A stretch of DNA of 64,000 nucleotides from Halobacillus sp. A1 (GCF_024189295.1 NZ_JAIZEN010000008.1:62001-126000), one strand, 5' to 3'; numbered from the stretch's first letter, positions 18,276-28,000 are shown. The notes: generated by a model from the sequence alone, not told the origin. Translations and numbers: made by a program.

Positions 18276-18440
18276 TTTCGAGATGCTTATTAGGCAGAGG
18301 GGTGGAGGGAAACGGTGAGACTCCTGGGGGAGGGGCGGGACAGGTGATACCCCGGAGAGCAAAGCTCGAGGAGGCTCAGCGCCCGCCCCCGGAAAGCGAT
18401 CCGTTTCCCGGAGCCCCTCCATTCTCATGATGTCTCGAAA
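18276..18440. repeat. Nested inverted repeat, reversed core orientation
   Basis: Outer arms tttcgaga (18276-18283) and tctcgaaa (18433-18440); inner arms gagggg...gggaaacgg (18297-18315) and ccgtttccc...cccctc (18401-18419) with a short mismatch. The core reads gagactcctgggg...ggaaagcgat, reversed relative to the 17.6 kb copy. Confidence 0.88.
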
Positions 18441-18501
18441 CTTCCACTACGAAGGAGCTTATATGAATACAACACGGAACTTTAACAAAGCAATATAAAT
18501 A

Positions 18502-18530
18502 GAAAAACCGCCAGTGGTCAACTGACGGCT
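18502..18530 (-). terminator. Terminator of the ktrB-like gene
   Basis: Eight-bp stem ccgtcagt/actggcgg with one G-T pair and five T on the minus strand, just after the stop at 18536. Confidence 0.8.
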
Positions 18531-18535
18531 TAAAG

Positions 18536-19861
18536 TCATCCGGTCATTACATCTTCGGGCGGGTATTTAACAGGGTCCGGCGTACTCTTCGCGAAAGCAA
18601 AAGCAAAGGTGAGCGGCCCTAATTTTCCGATGAGCATCGTCATTATGAGCACAACTTTCCCAATGAACGTTAAGTCCCCCGTCAACCCCATCGATAACCC
18701 TACTGTCCCGAAGGCGGATACACATTCAAAAAGAATCGTCAGAAAAGAAGCATCCTCGGTCAAATTCAGTACAAATACGGATACGATAACCACGCCTATA
18801 CTTCCAATGGTTAGAGCTAGGGCGCGCATGACGAGGAAAGGCCTGATGCTCCTATGGTAAAGTACCACATTGTCTTTTTCCTTAAAGACGGCGAACGTTG
18901 CTAACAGGATAATAAGGGCAGTGGACAGCTTTACTCCTCCTGCGGTCGAAGCACTTCCTCCTCCTATGAACATGAGGGTGATGATATAAAAGAGGGAAGA
19001 CTCCTCCATTTGGCCGATATCGATCGAGTTGAAACCAGCGGTACGGGGAGTTACGGCCTGGAAATAGGATGCCAGCCATTTTCCACCTGAAGACAGGTCA
19101 GCCAGCGTGTCCGGGTTGTTATATTCAAGTACAAAAATCATGATCAAGCTGAACAGGTTTATTGATAATGTACCGACAAGCATGATCTTAGTGTGTAACG
19201 AAAGGTGTTGGAATTCTTTTTTGTTCCAAAGGTCGAATACTACAGTGAAACCAATTCCTCCGATGATGAACAAAAATGAAATGACAATATTCACTACAGG
19301 ATCAGTTGCGTAACCAGATAAGCTGTCAGACCATATAGAGAATCCCGCATTGTTGAAAGCAGAGACAGCATGAAAGACACTAGTGTAGATGCCATCCCTC
19401 CAACCCATTTCCGGCACCCACCTGAGGGAAAGAAAAACGATAGCAATGAGTTCAACAGAAAGAGAGAAAATCAGCAATCTTTTTATTAAGAAAATCAACC
19501 CGCCTATCGACGTCTGATTCATAGCCTGCTTAATAAGTAACCGTTCTTTAATACCAATTTTTTTACCTAATACCATATAAATGAGAACGGCAAAAGTCAT
19601 AATCCCTAAGCCGCCCACTTGGATCAATATTAGGATGACGCTCTCCCCGAAGGTGGTGAAAACGGATCCGGTATCTACTACTACTAGTCCTGTTACAGTC
19701 ATGGCGGATGTAGCCGTGAATAATGCATCGATAAAAGAGATATCTTCTTCGGTTGCCACGGGCAGTAATAAAAAGAGCGTTCCAAAAAAGATAGCTACAG
19801 CAAACACGAGAATTAAAGATTGAGGGGGACTCAACTGGACGAAACGTTTCTTCAACAACAT
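18536..19861 (-). CDS. ktrB: TrkH/KtrB-family potassium uptake channel subunit
   Basis: A 441-residue membrane protein with four M1-P-M2 repeats and selectivity-filter glycines in TSAMTVTGLVV, SAFNNAGFSIW, TPRTAGFNSI and SAFGTVGLSMG. It takes up potassium (usually sodium-coupled) with a cytoplasmic nucleotide-binding partner (KtrA/KtrC), which is not encoded nearby, so it resembles orphan KtrD-type genes. The start is the ATG at 19861; a GTG lies directly before it and there is no strong ribosome site. Potassium uptake is central to osmotic adjustment in halophilic Bacillaceae. Confidence 0.9.
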   Translation of the reverse strand: MLLKKRFVQLSPPQSLILVFAVAIFFGTLFLLLPVATEEDISFIDALFTATSAMTVTGLVVVDTGSVFTTFGESVILILIQVGGLGIMTFAVLIYMVLGKKIGIKERLLIKQAMNQTSIGGLIFLIKRLLIFSLSVELIAIVFLSLRWVPEMGWRDGIYTSVFHAVSAFNNAGFSIWSDSLSGYATDPVVNIVISFLFIIGGIGFTVVFDLWNKKEFQHLSLHTKIMLVGTLSINLFSLIMIFVLEYNNPDTLADLSSGGKWLASYFQAVTPRTAGFNSIDIGQMEESSLFYIITLMFIGGGSASTAGGVKLSTALIILLATFAVFKEKDNVVLYHRSIRPFLVMRALALTIGSIGVVIVSVFVLNLTEDASFLTILFECVSAFGTVGLSMGLTGDLTFIGKVVLIMTMLIGKLGPLTFAFAFAKSTPDPVKYPPEDVMTG

Positions 19862-19936
19862 CACCGGCTATCCTATAGAATGGTATTATTATAATCCAGT
19901 GGGTTAGAAATAGAATAGGTATAAAGTATCGTTAGT

Positions 19937-19974
19937 TAAAAAAGCTTGCAGAGAACTTCACTTCTCTGCAAGCT
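19937..19974 (-). terminator. Terminator of the glycoamylase-like gene
   Basis: Perfect 13-bp stem (19943-19955 with 19962-19974) and six T on the minus strand directly behind the stop at 19980. Confidence 0.93.
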
Positions 19975-19979
19975 AATCT

Positions 19980-21332
19980 TTATTTAATGGAAAATTCTTC
20001 GCGTTCTAATAAATCTTCAGGGCTTTCTCCAATTTCATCCTGGTGGAAATAATCTCTGATCACGCCATCGTGGAGATAGTTCGCAATGGCTACAATCGAC
20101 ATCCCTTGATCTAAAGCTAGATACGCTTCTGTCACTTCACCTGTCTCCACGTTCACTGAGTCCAGAAAACCATATTTTCCATAGGAATCATAGCTTTTTA
20201 ACGTTTGGATGTTTTCGAACACTTCCATCGGCGCATATTCCAGAGCTAAGAAAGTAGCGTGCGGGGTCACTGTACCGTCTGATTCGTAACCTTCATGTCC
20301 AAGTGGAGCCACACCAAACTCTTTATAATCATCCGGCGTAGCAGCTGGAGACATTCCCCACGCTTCATACCCTTGTTCTTCTGCATATTCAATTTGTATA
20401 TCAACATGGCGCTGGTTGTTTAAACCAAGAGCATCCTGCCCGAGTTCTTTCTCTTTCATAACGAGCTGCGGCATAAGGGCTTCAAACATACTGCCGCCCC
20501 AGCTTGGAACGAATTTTTTGTCATTGTACGTATAATGACCTTCAAATACATCAATTCCGTCATAAGTTTCTGTGTATCCCTCAGGTGTTTGAGACTGCCA
20601 GTCCCACTCAGGCGGCATAGTACGTTCCATTTCCCACCAGTGAGTTTTCGGAACATCACCTTTACCGATGGACAAGTAGCTCGCGACACGTGGTTCCGTG
20701 TAAAGAGCACCGTAGTGGTGGTCGGTCACACTCTCCACTTCGGCATCATAGCCTCCGTACATCTGTCCGACTTCTGGATCGTACAGAGTAGAGTAGTCCA
20801 TAGCATCGACAAGTTCACTCGTTTGCTCGTTAAGTTGCGGGTAAGCTTGTCCAGCAACTATAAGGCCGGCGGATAACCAACCGTTATCAACTGTGGATAT
20901 GAATTGGCCCCAATCCGTCATAAGAGAGCCGTCATCTGTGTAATACCAGTTATAGTAAAGGCCATTCCATTTTTCCATATCTTCTAATGTATCTAAGGTT
21001 GTTTGTATTTTAGAGATCGCCTCATCTTCAGAAAGGGTACCTGATTCTTCAGCTGCGATTGTACTCATGAAGTACATCCCAATATTAGTTGGGGACGTAT
21101 GTTTCTGTGGGTCAATCTCTCCATCATCTGTTCTTACCGCATCATAGGTCAATCCTGTATCTTGATCAGTAAAATCTTCAAAGTAAGTATAGGTTTTCTT
21201 GGAGATGGCTTCTAACTGTTTGGAAAGTGCCACCTTTTTGCCTTTATCAGAAGGGTGGGCCAGGGAAGTGGATGGAAATGCAGAGCTGAGCAGAAAAGCA
21301 AAGACAAGTATAAAGTAAAAAGCTTTCTTCAA
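19980..21332 (-). CDS. Secreted glycoamylase-like (alpha/alpha toroid) protein
   Basis: A 450-residue exported protein: signal peptide with hydrophobic core to about residue 25 (SLAHP cleavage region), then TYTYFEDFTDQDTGLTYD, TSPTNIGMYFMS, WNGLYYNWY, TVDNGWLSAGLI, WEMERTMPPEWDWQ, VPSWGGSMFEALMPQL and a C-terminal YLALDQGMSIVAI block. These fit the glucoamylase/glycoamylase family PF10091-type, whose studied relatives include beta-1,2-glucanases. The substrate is not determined. The promoter carries a cre site and a LacI-type palindrome, and a repeat element occupies most of the long leader. Confidence 0.75.
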   Translation of the reverse strand: MKKAFYFILVFAFLLSSAFPSTSLAHPSDKGKKVALSKQLEAISKKTYTYFEDFTDQDTGLTYDAVRTDDGEIDPQKHTSPTNIGMYFMSTIAAEESGTLSEDEAISKIQTTLDTLEDMEKWNGLYYNWYYTDDGSLMTDWGQFISTVDNGWLSAGLIVAGQAYPQLNEQTSELVDAMDYSTLYDPEVGQMYGGYDAEVESVTDHHYGALYTEPRVASYLSIGKGDVPKTHWWEMERTMPPEWDWQSQTPEGYTETYDGIDVFEGHYTYNDKKFVPSWGGSMFEALMPQLVMKEKELGQDALGLNNQRHVDIQIEYAEEQGYEAWGMSPAATPDDYKEFGVAPLGHEGYESDGTVTPHATFLALEYAPMEVFENIQTLKSYDSYGKYGFLDSVNVETGEVTEAYLALDQGMSIVAIANYLHDGVIRDYFHQDEIGESPEDLLEREEFSIK

Positions 21333-21358
21333 AATAACACTCCTTTTTTAAATGAGCT

Positions 21359-21533
21359 ATGTTAAATGCTGTTGTTGATTTTTCATCCCCTAATTTAAGA
21401 GAAGGAGAGGGCGCAGATGAACAACTCGCTATGTCTGATTGGGTAGAGGGAATTCCCCATTCACTCTTAGCACCAGCAATGAAGATGGTATTCCAGAATA
21501 GGATTTTGAAAAATCAACACATAGATTTAATAT
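21359..21533. repeat. Repeat-family terminal inverted repeats with a different interior
   Basis: Ends tatgttaaat...tgttgattttt (from 21359) and aaaatcaaca...atttaatata (to 21533) are imperfect inverted copies of the terminal repeats seen at 38.5 kb. The interior lacks the usual core, although a gaattccccattc segment recalls an arm. It sits between the promoter at about 21.57 kb and the gene start at 21332. Confidence 0.6.
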
Positions 21534-21548
21534 AGCTTTTGAATTAGT

Positions 21549-21558
21549 GAAACGTTTC
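21549..21558 (-). promoter_or_regulatory. LacI-type palindromic operator
   Basis: Perfect palindrome GAAACGTTTC placed just downstream of the minus-strand -10 element, the usual position for a LacI/GalR-type sugar repressor. No such repressor is encoded in the window. Confidence 0.5.
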
Positions 21559-21565
21559 GATTACA

Positions 21566-21593
21566 AGTATACATCAAACAAATGTAAGCGCAA
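21566..21593 (-). promoter_or_regulatory. SigA-type promoter for the glycoamylase-like gene
   Basis: Minus strand TTGCGC (21588-21593), 16-bp spacer, TATACT (21566-21571). It implies a leader of about 220 nt containing the repeat element. Confidence 0.55.
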
Positions 21594-21596
21594 TCA
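21583..21596 (-). promoter_or_regulatory. CcpA cre site overlapping the -35 box
   Basis: TGTAAGCGCAATCA matches the cre consensus TGWAANCGNTNWCA at 13 of 14 positions and covers the -35 hexamer, so catabolite repression of the downstream gene is expected. Confidence 0.7.
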
Positions 21597-21795
21597 TATT
21601 AAGGGTAAAATTCTGAATTTTTAAAAAATGATTAAAAAGTAATGGTTCCTTTGCATTTAAGATTAAAATTCATTTCTCATAAGGAGAAATGGGGCTGAGG
21701 CTTCCGTCGGGGAAGTACTTTCGATTTCACTTTTGGTTTAAAGGGTGAAAGGGCGGATCTAAAAGAGTAAGCAGGGAAACAGAGTGCTTGGACAC

Positions 21796-21832
21796 TAAAA
21801 AATCCGCTCCCTTTAATTAAGAGAACGGATTA
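21796..21832 (-). terminator. Terminator of the bacilliredoxin gene
   Basis: Stem aatccg...cggatt extended by G-T-containing pairs, followed on the minus strand by a T-run, just downstream of the stop at 21842. The 21600-21795 stretch between this and the cre site shows no gene. Confidence 0.8.
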
Positions 21833-21841
21833 GTGAGTGAA

Positions 21842-22270
21842 TCAGCAGTACTGCTGATAAGCATTGGTCAAGTTTTCTACGATTTCTTCAACGTCATGAT
21901 CTTCAATTTCTTCACGAGGTATGAAATGGACAACTTGCCCATTCTTCAGTAAAGCCATAGATGGAGAAGAAGGTTCATAGCCTTCAAAATAATCTCTCAT
22001 GCGGCTGGTCGCTTCACGATCCTGACCGGCGAATACGGTAACGAGTTGATCAGGTTTTTTCTCGAAAGCCAGTGATTCTCTTGCGGAAGGACGGGCTAAA
22101 CCTGCTGCACATCCGCATACAGAGTTCACTACGACTAAAGCCGTACCTTCTGTTGAGCCGATAAATTCATCGACTTCCTCTGGTGTCGTCAATTCGTTGA
22201 ATCCTGCTTTTGTCAATTCTTCACGCATGGGCTGTGAAACTTCTTTCATATAGGCTTCATATGGGTTCAT
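21842..22270 (-). CDS. Bacilliredoxin (BrxA/BrxB family)
   Basis: A 142-residue thioredoxin-fold protein with the CGC active site (Cys52-Gly-Cys54) in VVVNSVCGCAAGLARP, the hallmark of the YphP/YqiW bacilliredoxins. These remove bacillithiol from S-bacillithiolated proteins after oxidative stress. Its gene follows the HEAT-repeat gene by 15 bp with AGGAGG before the ATG. The Bacillus subtilis paralogue (BrxA or BrxB) it corresponds to cannot be fixed by eye. Confidence 0.93.
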   Translation of the reverse strand: MNPYEAYMKEVSQPMREELTKAGFNELTTPEEVDEFIGSTEGTALVVVNSVCGCAAGLARPSARESLAFEKKPDQLVTVFAGQDREATSRMRDYFEGYEPSSPSMALLKNGQVVHFIPREEIEDHDVEEIVENLTNAYQQYC

Positions 22271-22285
22271 GGATAAAACCTCCTG

Positions 22286-23422
22286 TTATTTTTGTTTGGC
22301 TGCCTGGGTCATCTGGTGCCAGACGGAACCTTTGGCTTCTTCGCCGCCTTCAATTCGTTCAATTGCCATATTGATTTGCAGGCGTACTTCAAATTCGGGA
22401 TCATTGCTGGCCTCTTTTAAAGCGGGGAGTGCTGTTTCATCTCCTAGTTCATAAAGAAACATAGCTGCTCTCCAGCGAACGAGACGGTTCGGATCTTTTA
22501 ACGTCTCAATCACGTGAGGCATCGCCTCTTTGAATCCAAGATCGGACAAACAATCACCCGCTGTTCTTCGGACAGTGACCGTTTTATCATCGAGGGCTTT
22601 GTACAAGTATGGCAAAACCTCCGGCTCTTCAATCATGCCCAGGTACGCCGTAGCTAATCGGCGGATCGATGCTTTATCGTCGCTTAGCGCTTTATCCAGG
22701 ACCGGTAAATCCTCAGGGGTTGGGTCCATACGATCAAGCGCAGCATATCTCACTTTCCAATCCGGATCATCCAACGTTTCTAGAGAAACCTTGGGAGCGC
22801 CAGGTTTTTCCTGTGCTTTATTCTCTTGATCAAACGCTTGTTCAACAAGCTGATCCAGTCTTGATGACTCATAACTTGCGGAAAGTTCTTCTTTCACCTG
22901 CTCACCGATGTCATTGACATCTCCGTACCGCGGACTCTGCTCCACCCATTTACGTTCCATAATCATATTAGGGGAAGCAGGAGCAGCTTTCATAGCGGCT
23001 TCTGTGAAACGTTCAGGCAGACCGACACGCTTCTCTTCGTCACCTTCTTCAAGTTTCACCTGCATTGGTATGTTTTTGAACATTTGAATAAACACTTTCA
23101 CTTCACCAAATGCTTCGTTTTCCCTGGATTTTCCTTCAGGTTCGGGTTGGGCCTCAGCTTCTTCTGATCCAAACACTTCACGTACTGCAGGAAGGATCTC
23201 TTCCCATGGTACCTTAGCTTTCCGTTCTAAAGCAATAAAATCGGCTACATGGTAAAGGCCTTTCACCCCTTCTATTTTAAAAAGGTCGGTGACAAACTCA
23301 GGTGCTTCGTCCAGTTTGTCTCCTTGTTTATAATTTCTGCTTTCTCCACTTGGGAGTTCTCCGTTCACATTTATTTTCATGGAGTGAGGACTCGGTGTCG
23401 GTTCTATCGACGTAATTTTCAT
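22286..23422 (-). CDS. NifU-N/HEAT-repeat protein (YpgR / virulence factor C-like)
   Basis: A 378-residue cytoplasmic protein. Residues 1-85 match the Nfu/NifU N-terminal scaffold-like domain (EPTPSPHSMKINVNGELPSG, FKIEGVKGLYHVADFI). The C-terminal 160 residues form HEAT-like repeats (DDPDWKVRYAALDRM, DDKASIRRLATAYLG, DDKTVTVRRTAGDCLSD, DPNRLVRWRAAMFLYE, DPEFEVRLQINMAIE). It resembles Bacillus YpgR and staphylococcal conserved virulence factor C. The role is unknown; pairing with bacilliredoxin suggests redox or iron-sulfur homeostasis (inference). Confidence 0.85.
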   Translation of the reverse strand: MKITSIEPTPSPHSMKINVNGELPSGESRNYKQGDKLDEAPEFVTDLFKIEGVKGLYHVADFIALERKAKVPWEEILPAVREVFGSEEAEAQPEPEGKSRENEAFGEVKVFIQMFKNIPMQVKLEEGDEEKRVGLPERFTEAAMKAAPASPNMIMERKWVEQSPRYGDVNDIGEQVKEELSASYESSRLDQLVEQAFDQENKAQEKPGAPKVSLETLDDPDWKVRYAALDRMDPTPEDLPVLDKALSDDKASIRRLATAYLGMIEEPEVLPYLYKALDDKTVTVRRTAGDCLSDLGFKEAMPHVIETLKDPNRLVRWRAAMFLYELGDETALPALKEASNDPEFEVRLQINMAIERIEGGEEAKGSVWHQMTQAAKQK

Positions 23423-23586
23423 GTGTAGTTCCTCCCTGACTTCTGATTTTAATTATAATTTTATCAAAATAATCTTATGACTTCCATTATGCCGGTAATT
23501 GGTAAAATATAGGTTGAATTTGAACCGGATTATATGTAGTGTTACACGTGAAGTAGGTAGTAGGTCATAAGGGGTGGGGGTACTAT

Positions 23587-26500
23587 ATGAGTGATCAATC
23601 TAATCATGAGAAAAAAGATGTGTTTCATGAGGAATTACGTCACCTTAGAGATGGCTTTTACATAACAGAAAATGAGTATAGAACTATGGTAAAGGCTCAT
23701 GATAACTATTTGGAAGCTCAGGCTGCAGCTGCAGAGTATGAGGCAGGCAGTGATTTCGTGGAAAAAGAGGATCGAATCTTTAAAGAGGATACGGCGGCTG
23801 AGCCGAAAAAACCGGAGAAGAAACCGAAGAAAAAGCTGAGCAAAGAACAACTGAGAGAGCGTAACATCACGTGGTCTCTTATTTTAGGGGTCATCCTGCT
23901 GCTGATCAGCGGGCTCGTAGTTGCCACAAGCCAATGGGAACAGATGGGCTCTGGTTTAAAAGTCTTTTCCATTTTCTTTGTCTCCTTATTCTTTTTAGGG
24001 TTAAGCTTTCTATCCAGAAAATATTTGAAAATTGAACAGACGGCTTTTGCTTTTTTAACGTTAGGCAGTTTACTGATTCCCATCGCCGTATTAGCGATCG
24101 GATATTTTGAGTTATGGGGAAGCTATCTATCATTCAATGGGGAAGGCAGGTACATACTTGGGCTGCTTGGTGCTCTCATTCCCCTGCCTCTTTATGTTAG
24201 AAATGCTTTTCAGCACCAATCCAGACTCTTCGTTTGGATCGCTTTAATTTTTCTATCGTTATCCGCGGGATTTGGTTTTGGAGCTTTACAGGTTCGTGTA
24301 GATGCTTTTTATTTACTTGTAATGTTGTTTAATGCTGGTCTGCTCTTTTTATATCAGAAGGTTAAACATAATTGCCGTTTCCTACTGTTTACGAAAGAGC
24401 TGCCTATCTATGTTCAGGCGAACATTATCTTATCTACTTTACTCATGCTCGTCTTATTCGAGAGTGAAGTCTTTTACAGCTTTAATCTATTCCTGACGGC
24501 AGGTTTATATTTGGCTATGGTTTTTGTATATCAGACGAAAGAATATCAATTTGTATTTTCTGCTTTACTCGCCTATGGTCTTTATCAGCTTGTGGAGAAC
24601 ACGGGAATGGCTGCCGCCGACACCATTGTGTACGCGTGCGCAGGGTTATTCTATGTAGGGTTCGCGTATGCAAGTCGAAAGCACCATTTCATGAGAACCG
24701 CTTTTCTCTATACGAGTGGTGTAGTGTCCTTTTTAGCTTTTCTTTACATTAGTTACGAAGGTATCACGTTACATGCAGAGGATGGCAGCGTTTTGTTGTT
24801 TCTTGCTTATCTCATCATGGCCATTAATTACGGCGCACTTGCGTATCTTGTAAAGCAGTTGGTTTTTCAATATTTAGCCCCTGTTTTTGTATTTGCTGCT
24901 GCGTGGCAAATCTGGCTGCTGGGAGATCCGCTCTCTCTGCATCTGGAGATGTTTATGTTTATTATAGGGGTGCTTATTCTCATTTATCCTGGGTTGTCAG
25001 CCGTTCATAGGCTGCTTCAACCGGTAAAAGACAGCAGCTTTTATACTGCGGCAGCGGTGATCGGGGTAAGTCTATATTTTACTGTATTGAATAATAGATT
25101 CGGGGAAGCGGCAGTTATTTTATTCGTCGTGGGCCTCCTTTCCTTTGTGATCGCAAGACAAACACGGACGAAGGAAATACGGGAAGCGGCTATATGGATC
25201 CACCCTGTAAGCTGGTTATTGTCCTTCCTAATGCTTTTTTTGTATATGAATGAATATGTACCAAACTTACCGGACTTCTACAAGGAGTCTCCCCATTTTG
25301 CTTTGAGCGGGGCTGCGCTGCTTGGGATCAGCGAAATCTATAGAAAGTTGAAACGAATCGAGTTTTCACGCGCTTCCTTTTATATAGGACAATCAAGCTT
25401 CATCCTTGCGCTGATTCTTATCCTCTATGGAGGTGCCGGGTCCGATATCGGTCTTGTACTGATTCTATTTATAGGCATAGGTGTACTCACTTGGCTCGTA
25501 CGTTATACAGGTATAAGCCAGCTGTGGATTTTACCTGCTTTGCTCGTCCTAGCATGGTATAGTTCACTGCTCCTTATTTTTCCACTCGAAGAATTCTCAA
25601 GCTCGGTCAATTTCCTGATGTTTGGTCCCGTATTGCTTATGACGATCAGCCAATATGCGTCAAAAAAATGGACTGAGTTGAAACCTTATTTTTTCTGGAT
25701 GGCTCATGCTGCACTTATACCTTTGACCGCTGTTGTCCTATTAGATCAAACGATCCACAAAAATCTGCTCCCGCTGCTTCTCATCATTCCGTTGATGTTA
25801 TATGTTTTCAGCACTCTCACTCAGCGTAAAGAGTGGCAGGTGAAGACATTTTTATATGCTGCAATGGCGACAGTGTTCGCTTTGACAGCGACTGTACCTG
25901 GTTTCTACAATTGGCTGCCCGGTGTTCCTGCTGCATACGCATGGCTGGTCGCAAGCATTATGTTTACGGCTGCCTGGGTGTTCATGCCGTGGGTATGGAA
26001 GCGGAGGACTGATTGGTTTATTATCCCTTTTTCAATCATAGGTTTAATCAGTCTGATTCATCATGGAAGTCTTCTGCTTTATGAAATGGTTCCTATTCTT
26101 TTTTACATTGTTCTTATTTGTTTATTTATAGAACGCAGGGAATGGTCGGTATTCAACCTCGTTCCTCTAGCTCTTTCTTTAGCTCTTTGGGAACAGTACA
26201 GAGGAATATTAAGTGCTGGCTGGATTATGTTGATTCTTGTTCTGTCTTTTTCGCTGCTGCTGGCTATAGGTCATCGCAGGTTCAAACGATTAATACCCGT
26301 AAATGACCAATCATTAGTGATGGATAGCTATTCTTGGACGGCTTTTATCTACATTCCTTATCTGACGACCTTCTTACAGTGGGAAAGTATCATCTGGTTG
26401 AAAATTGTTCCTCCCGTCCTGCTTGGACTATGGTTCCTAATCAATCGGAACAGATTGCGGGAGCAAGCACAAGTGTTTGAGACACTTGGCATACTTTGTT

Positions 26501-27003
26501 TTTATGCTGCATACCTGTTGATCGTGTACGATTACAGACAACAGATACCAAACCTCGTTTATGCGGAGCTGCAGGTGCTGCCGTTGATCGGAGTTTTAGC
26601 GATCATACGTAAGTATACATGGAAACACCATAACAGGAGTATGAACCGGATACAGCTTGCTCTTTTGCTTTTTATTGCGGCCTATCTAGTAGTTGATGCC
26701 ATACGCAGTCATACGATTTGGGATGCCTGGATGATTGGCGGATTATCTTTAGTATCGATGATTATCGGGATGCAGCTGAGGATAAAAGCATACTTTTTTG
26801 TGGGAATGGGAGTCCTTATCTTTAATGTCATTTATCAGACGAGACCTTACTGGGGAAATATGCCGTGGTGGGTGTATCTGCTTGTTGCTGGATTCCTGCT
26901 GATTGGTGTGGCCAGTTACAACGAATGGCAGAAACAACAGAAGCACAATCCGGTGGGAAGAAAGATGAAACAACTGTGGAGTATACTGAAAGAATGGAAT
27001 TAA
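23587..27003 (+). CDS. Giant polytopic membrane protein of unknown function
   Basis: An 1138-residue protein. The first 105 residues are soluble and charged (EELRHLRDGFYITENEYRTM, an Ala-rich helix, then a Lys/Pro stretch EPKKPEKKPKKK); the rest is almost continuous hydrophobic helices, roughly thirty or more. Loops are very short, so no extracellular domain is visible. It resembles large Bacillaceae membrane proteins annotated with a SCO7613 C-terminal or DUF2157-like label (recollection). AAGGGGTGGGGG precedes the ATG. The ABC exporter genes begin 76 bp downstream in the same direction; a functional link is possible but unproven. Confidence 0.75.
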   Translation: MSDQSNHEKKDVFHEELRHLRDGFYITENEYRTMVKAHDNYLEAQAAAAEYEAGSDFVEKEDRIFKEDTAAEPKKPEKKPKKKLSKEQLRERNITWSLILGVILLLISGLVVATSQWEQMGSGLKVFSIFFVSLFFLGLSFLSRKYLKIEQTAFAFLTLGSLLIPIAVLAIGYFELWGSYLSFNGEGRYILGLLGALIPLPLYVRNAFQHQSRLFVWIALIFLSLSAGFGFGALQVRVDAFYLLVMLFNAGLLFLYQKVKHNCRFLLFTKELPIYVQANIILSTLLMLVLFESEVFYSFNLFLTAGLYLAMVFVYQTKEYQFVFSALLAYGLYQLVENTGMAAADTIVYACAGLFYVGFAYASRKHHFMRTAFLYTSGVVSFLAFLYISYEGITLHAEDGSVLLFLAYLIMAINYGALAYLVKQLVFQYLAPVFVFAAAWQIWLLGDPLSLHLEMFMFIIGVLILIYPGLSAVHRLLQPVKDSSFYTAAAVIGVSLYFTVLNNRFGEAAVILFVVGLLSFVIARQTRTKEIREAAIWIHPVSWLLSFLMLFLYMNEYVPNLPDFYKESPHFALSGAALLGISEIYRKLKRIEFSRASFYIGQSSFILALILILYGGAGSDIGLVLILFIGIGVLTWLVRYTGISQLWILPALLVLAWYSSLLLIFPLEEFSSSVNFLMFGPVLLMTISQYASKKWTELKPYFFWMAHAALIPLTAVVLLDQTIHKNLLPLLLIIPLMLYVFSTLTQRKEWQVKTFLYAAMATVFALTATVPGFYNWLPGVPAAYAWLVASIMFTAAWVFMPWVWKRRTDWFIIPFSIIGLISLIHHGSLLLYEMVPILFYIVLICLFIERREWSVFNLVPLALSLALWEQYRGILSAGWIMLILVLSFSLLLAIGHRRFKRLIPVNDQSLVMDSYSWTAFIYIPYLTTFLQWESIIWLKIVPPVLLGLWFLINRNRLREQAQVFETLGILCFYAAYLLIVYDYRQQIPNLVYAELQVLPLIGVLAIIRKYTWKHHNRSMNRIQLALLLFIAAYLVVDAIRSHTIWDAWMIGGLSLVSMIIGMQLRIKAYFFVGMGVLIFNVIYQTRPYWGNMPWWVYLLVAGFLLIGVASYNEWQKQQKHNPVGRKMKQLWSILKEWN

Positions 27004-27079
27004 TAAAGAAAATGAAACTCATTCGAAGCTGATTCGTAGATAATAAGGTGAATTGATAAAAAAGGAGGGACTTTAGAAA

Positions 27080-28000
27080 ATGTCGAAAGCTGTAATGCAG
27101 TTGAAAAATTTAAAGAAAACTATTAAAAATAAACCAATTATCAAGGGGCTGGACTTCGAAATCAATAGTGGAGAGGTATTCGGTTTCCTTGGGCCGAATG
27201 GAGCTGGAAAGACCACTACAATCCGTATGATGGTCGGTCTGATGAGTATGACAGACGGTGATGTAATCATTAAAGGACATAGTGTTAAGAAGGATTATAA
27301 GAAAGCTGTCCAGCACGTAGGAGGAATTGTTGAAAATCCTGAAATGTATCCGTTTATGAGCGGGAGAAAAAATCTCATACATTATTCACGGATGGTCCCT
27401 GGAGTGACAAAAGAACGGATTGAAGAAGTCATCAAACTCGTTGGATTAGAAAAAAGGGTGAACGATAAGGTATCGAAGTATTCTCTTGGCATGAGGCAGC
27501 GATTAGGAATTGCTCAGGCGTTACTACATAAACCCTCTATCTTAATACTGGATGAACCGACAAATGGTCTTGATCCTTCCGGTATCCGGGAAATCCGTGC
27601 GTATATTAGGCGGCTGGCCGCAGAAGAAGGCGTGGCAGTCATCGTTTCCAGTCACATATTATCTGAAATGGAAATGATGTGTGATCGCATCGGAATTATT
27701 AAAAATGGGGAGCTTATCTCTATACAGTCAGTCAACGATGCGCTGCAGCAGTCTGATCAGAAAGAAGTCAGCCTTGAAGCCGAGCCTTTGGAAGAGGCGC
27801 AAATAGTTTTGAATGAAGTCATTGAAGGAAATGTGCTGCTAAACGAAGGTAAGTTGACTTTTACAGTGACGCGAGAGGAGATACCAGGAATTATTGCAAG
27901 TTTAGTGTCTCGGGAAATTGATGTCTATAGTGTCACCGTCACACGATCTACTTTAGAAGATAAATTCCTGGATTTGATTGGAGAGGGAGCCATTGAGTAA
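27080..28000 (+). CDS. ABC transporter ATP-binding protein (BcrA-like)
   Basis: A 306-residue ABC ATPase: Walker A GPNGAGKTTT, signature YSLGMRQRLGIAQAL, Walker B ILILDEPTNGLDPSG, His switch in VSSHILSEME. The C-terminal extension of about 80 residues is typical of bacitracin/lantibiotic-type ATPases. It drives the following ABC-2 permease. AAAGGAGGGAC is upstream of the ATG. The permease TTG start lies inside its last codons, giving tight coupling. Confidence 0.93.
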   Translation: MSKAVMQLKNLKKTIKNKPIIKGLDFEINSGEVFGFLGPNGAGKTTTIRMMVGLMSMTDGDVIIKGHSVKKDYKKAVQHVGGIVENPEMYPFMSGRKNLIHYSRMVPGVTKERIEEVIKLVGLEKRVNDKVSKYSLGMRQRLGIAQALLHKPSILILDEPTNGLDPSGIREIRAYIRRLAAEEGVAVIVSSHILSEMEMMCDRIGIIKNGELISIQSVNDALQQSDQKEVSLEAEPLEEAQIVLNEVIEGNVLLNEGKLTFTVTREEIPGIIASLVSREIDVYSVTVTRSTLEDKFLDLIGEGAIE

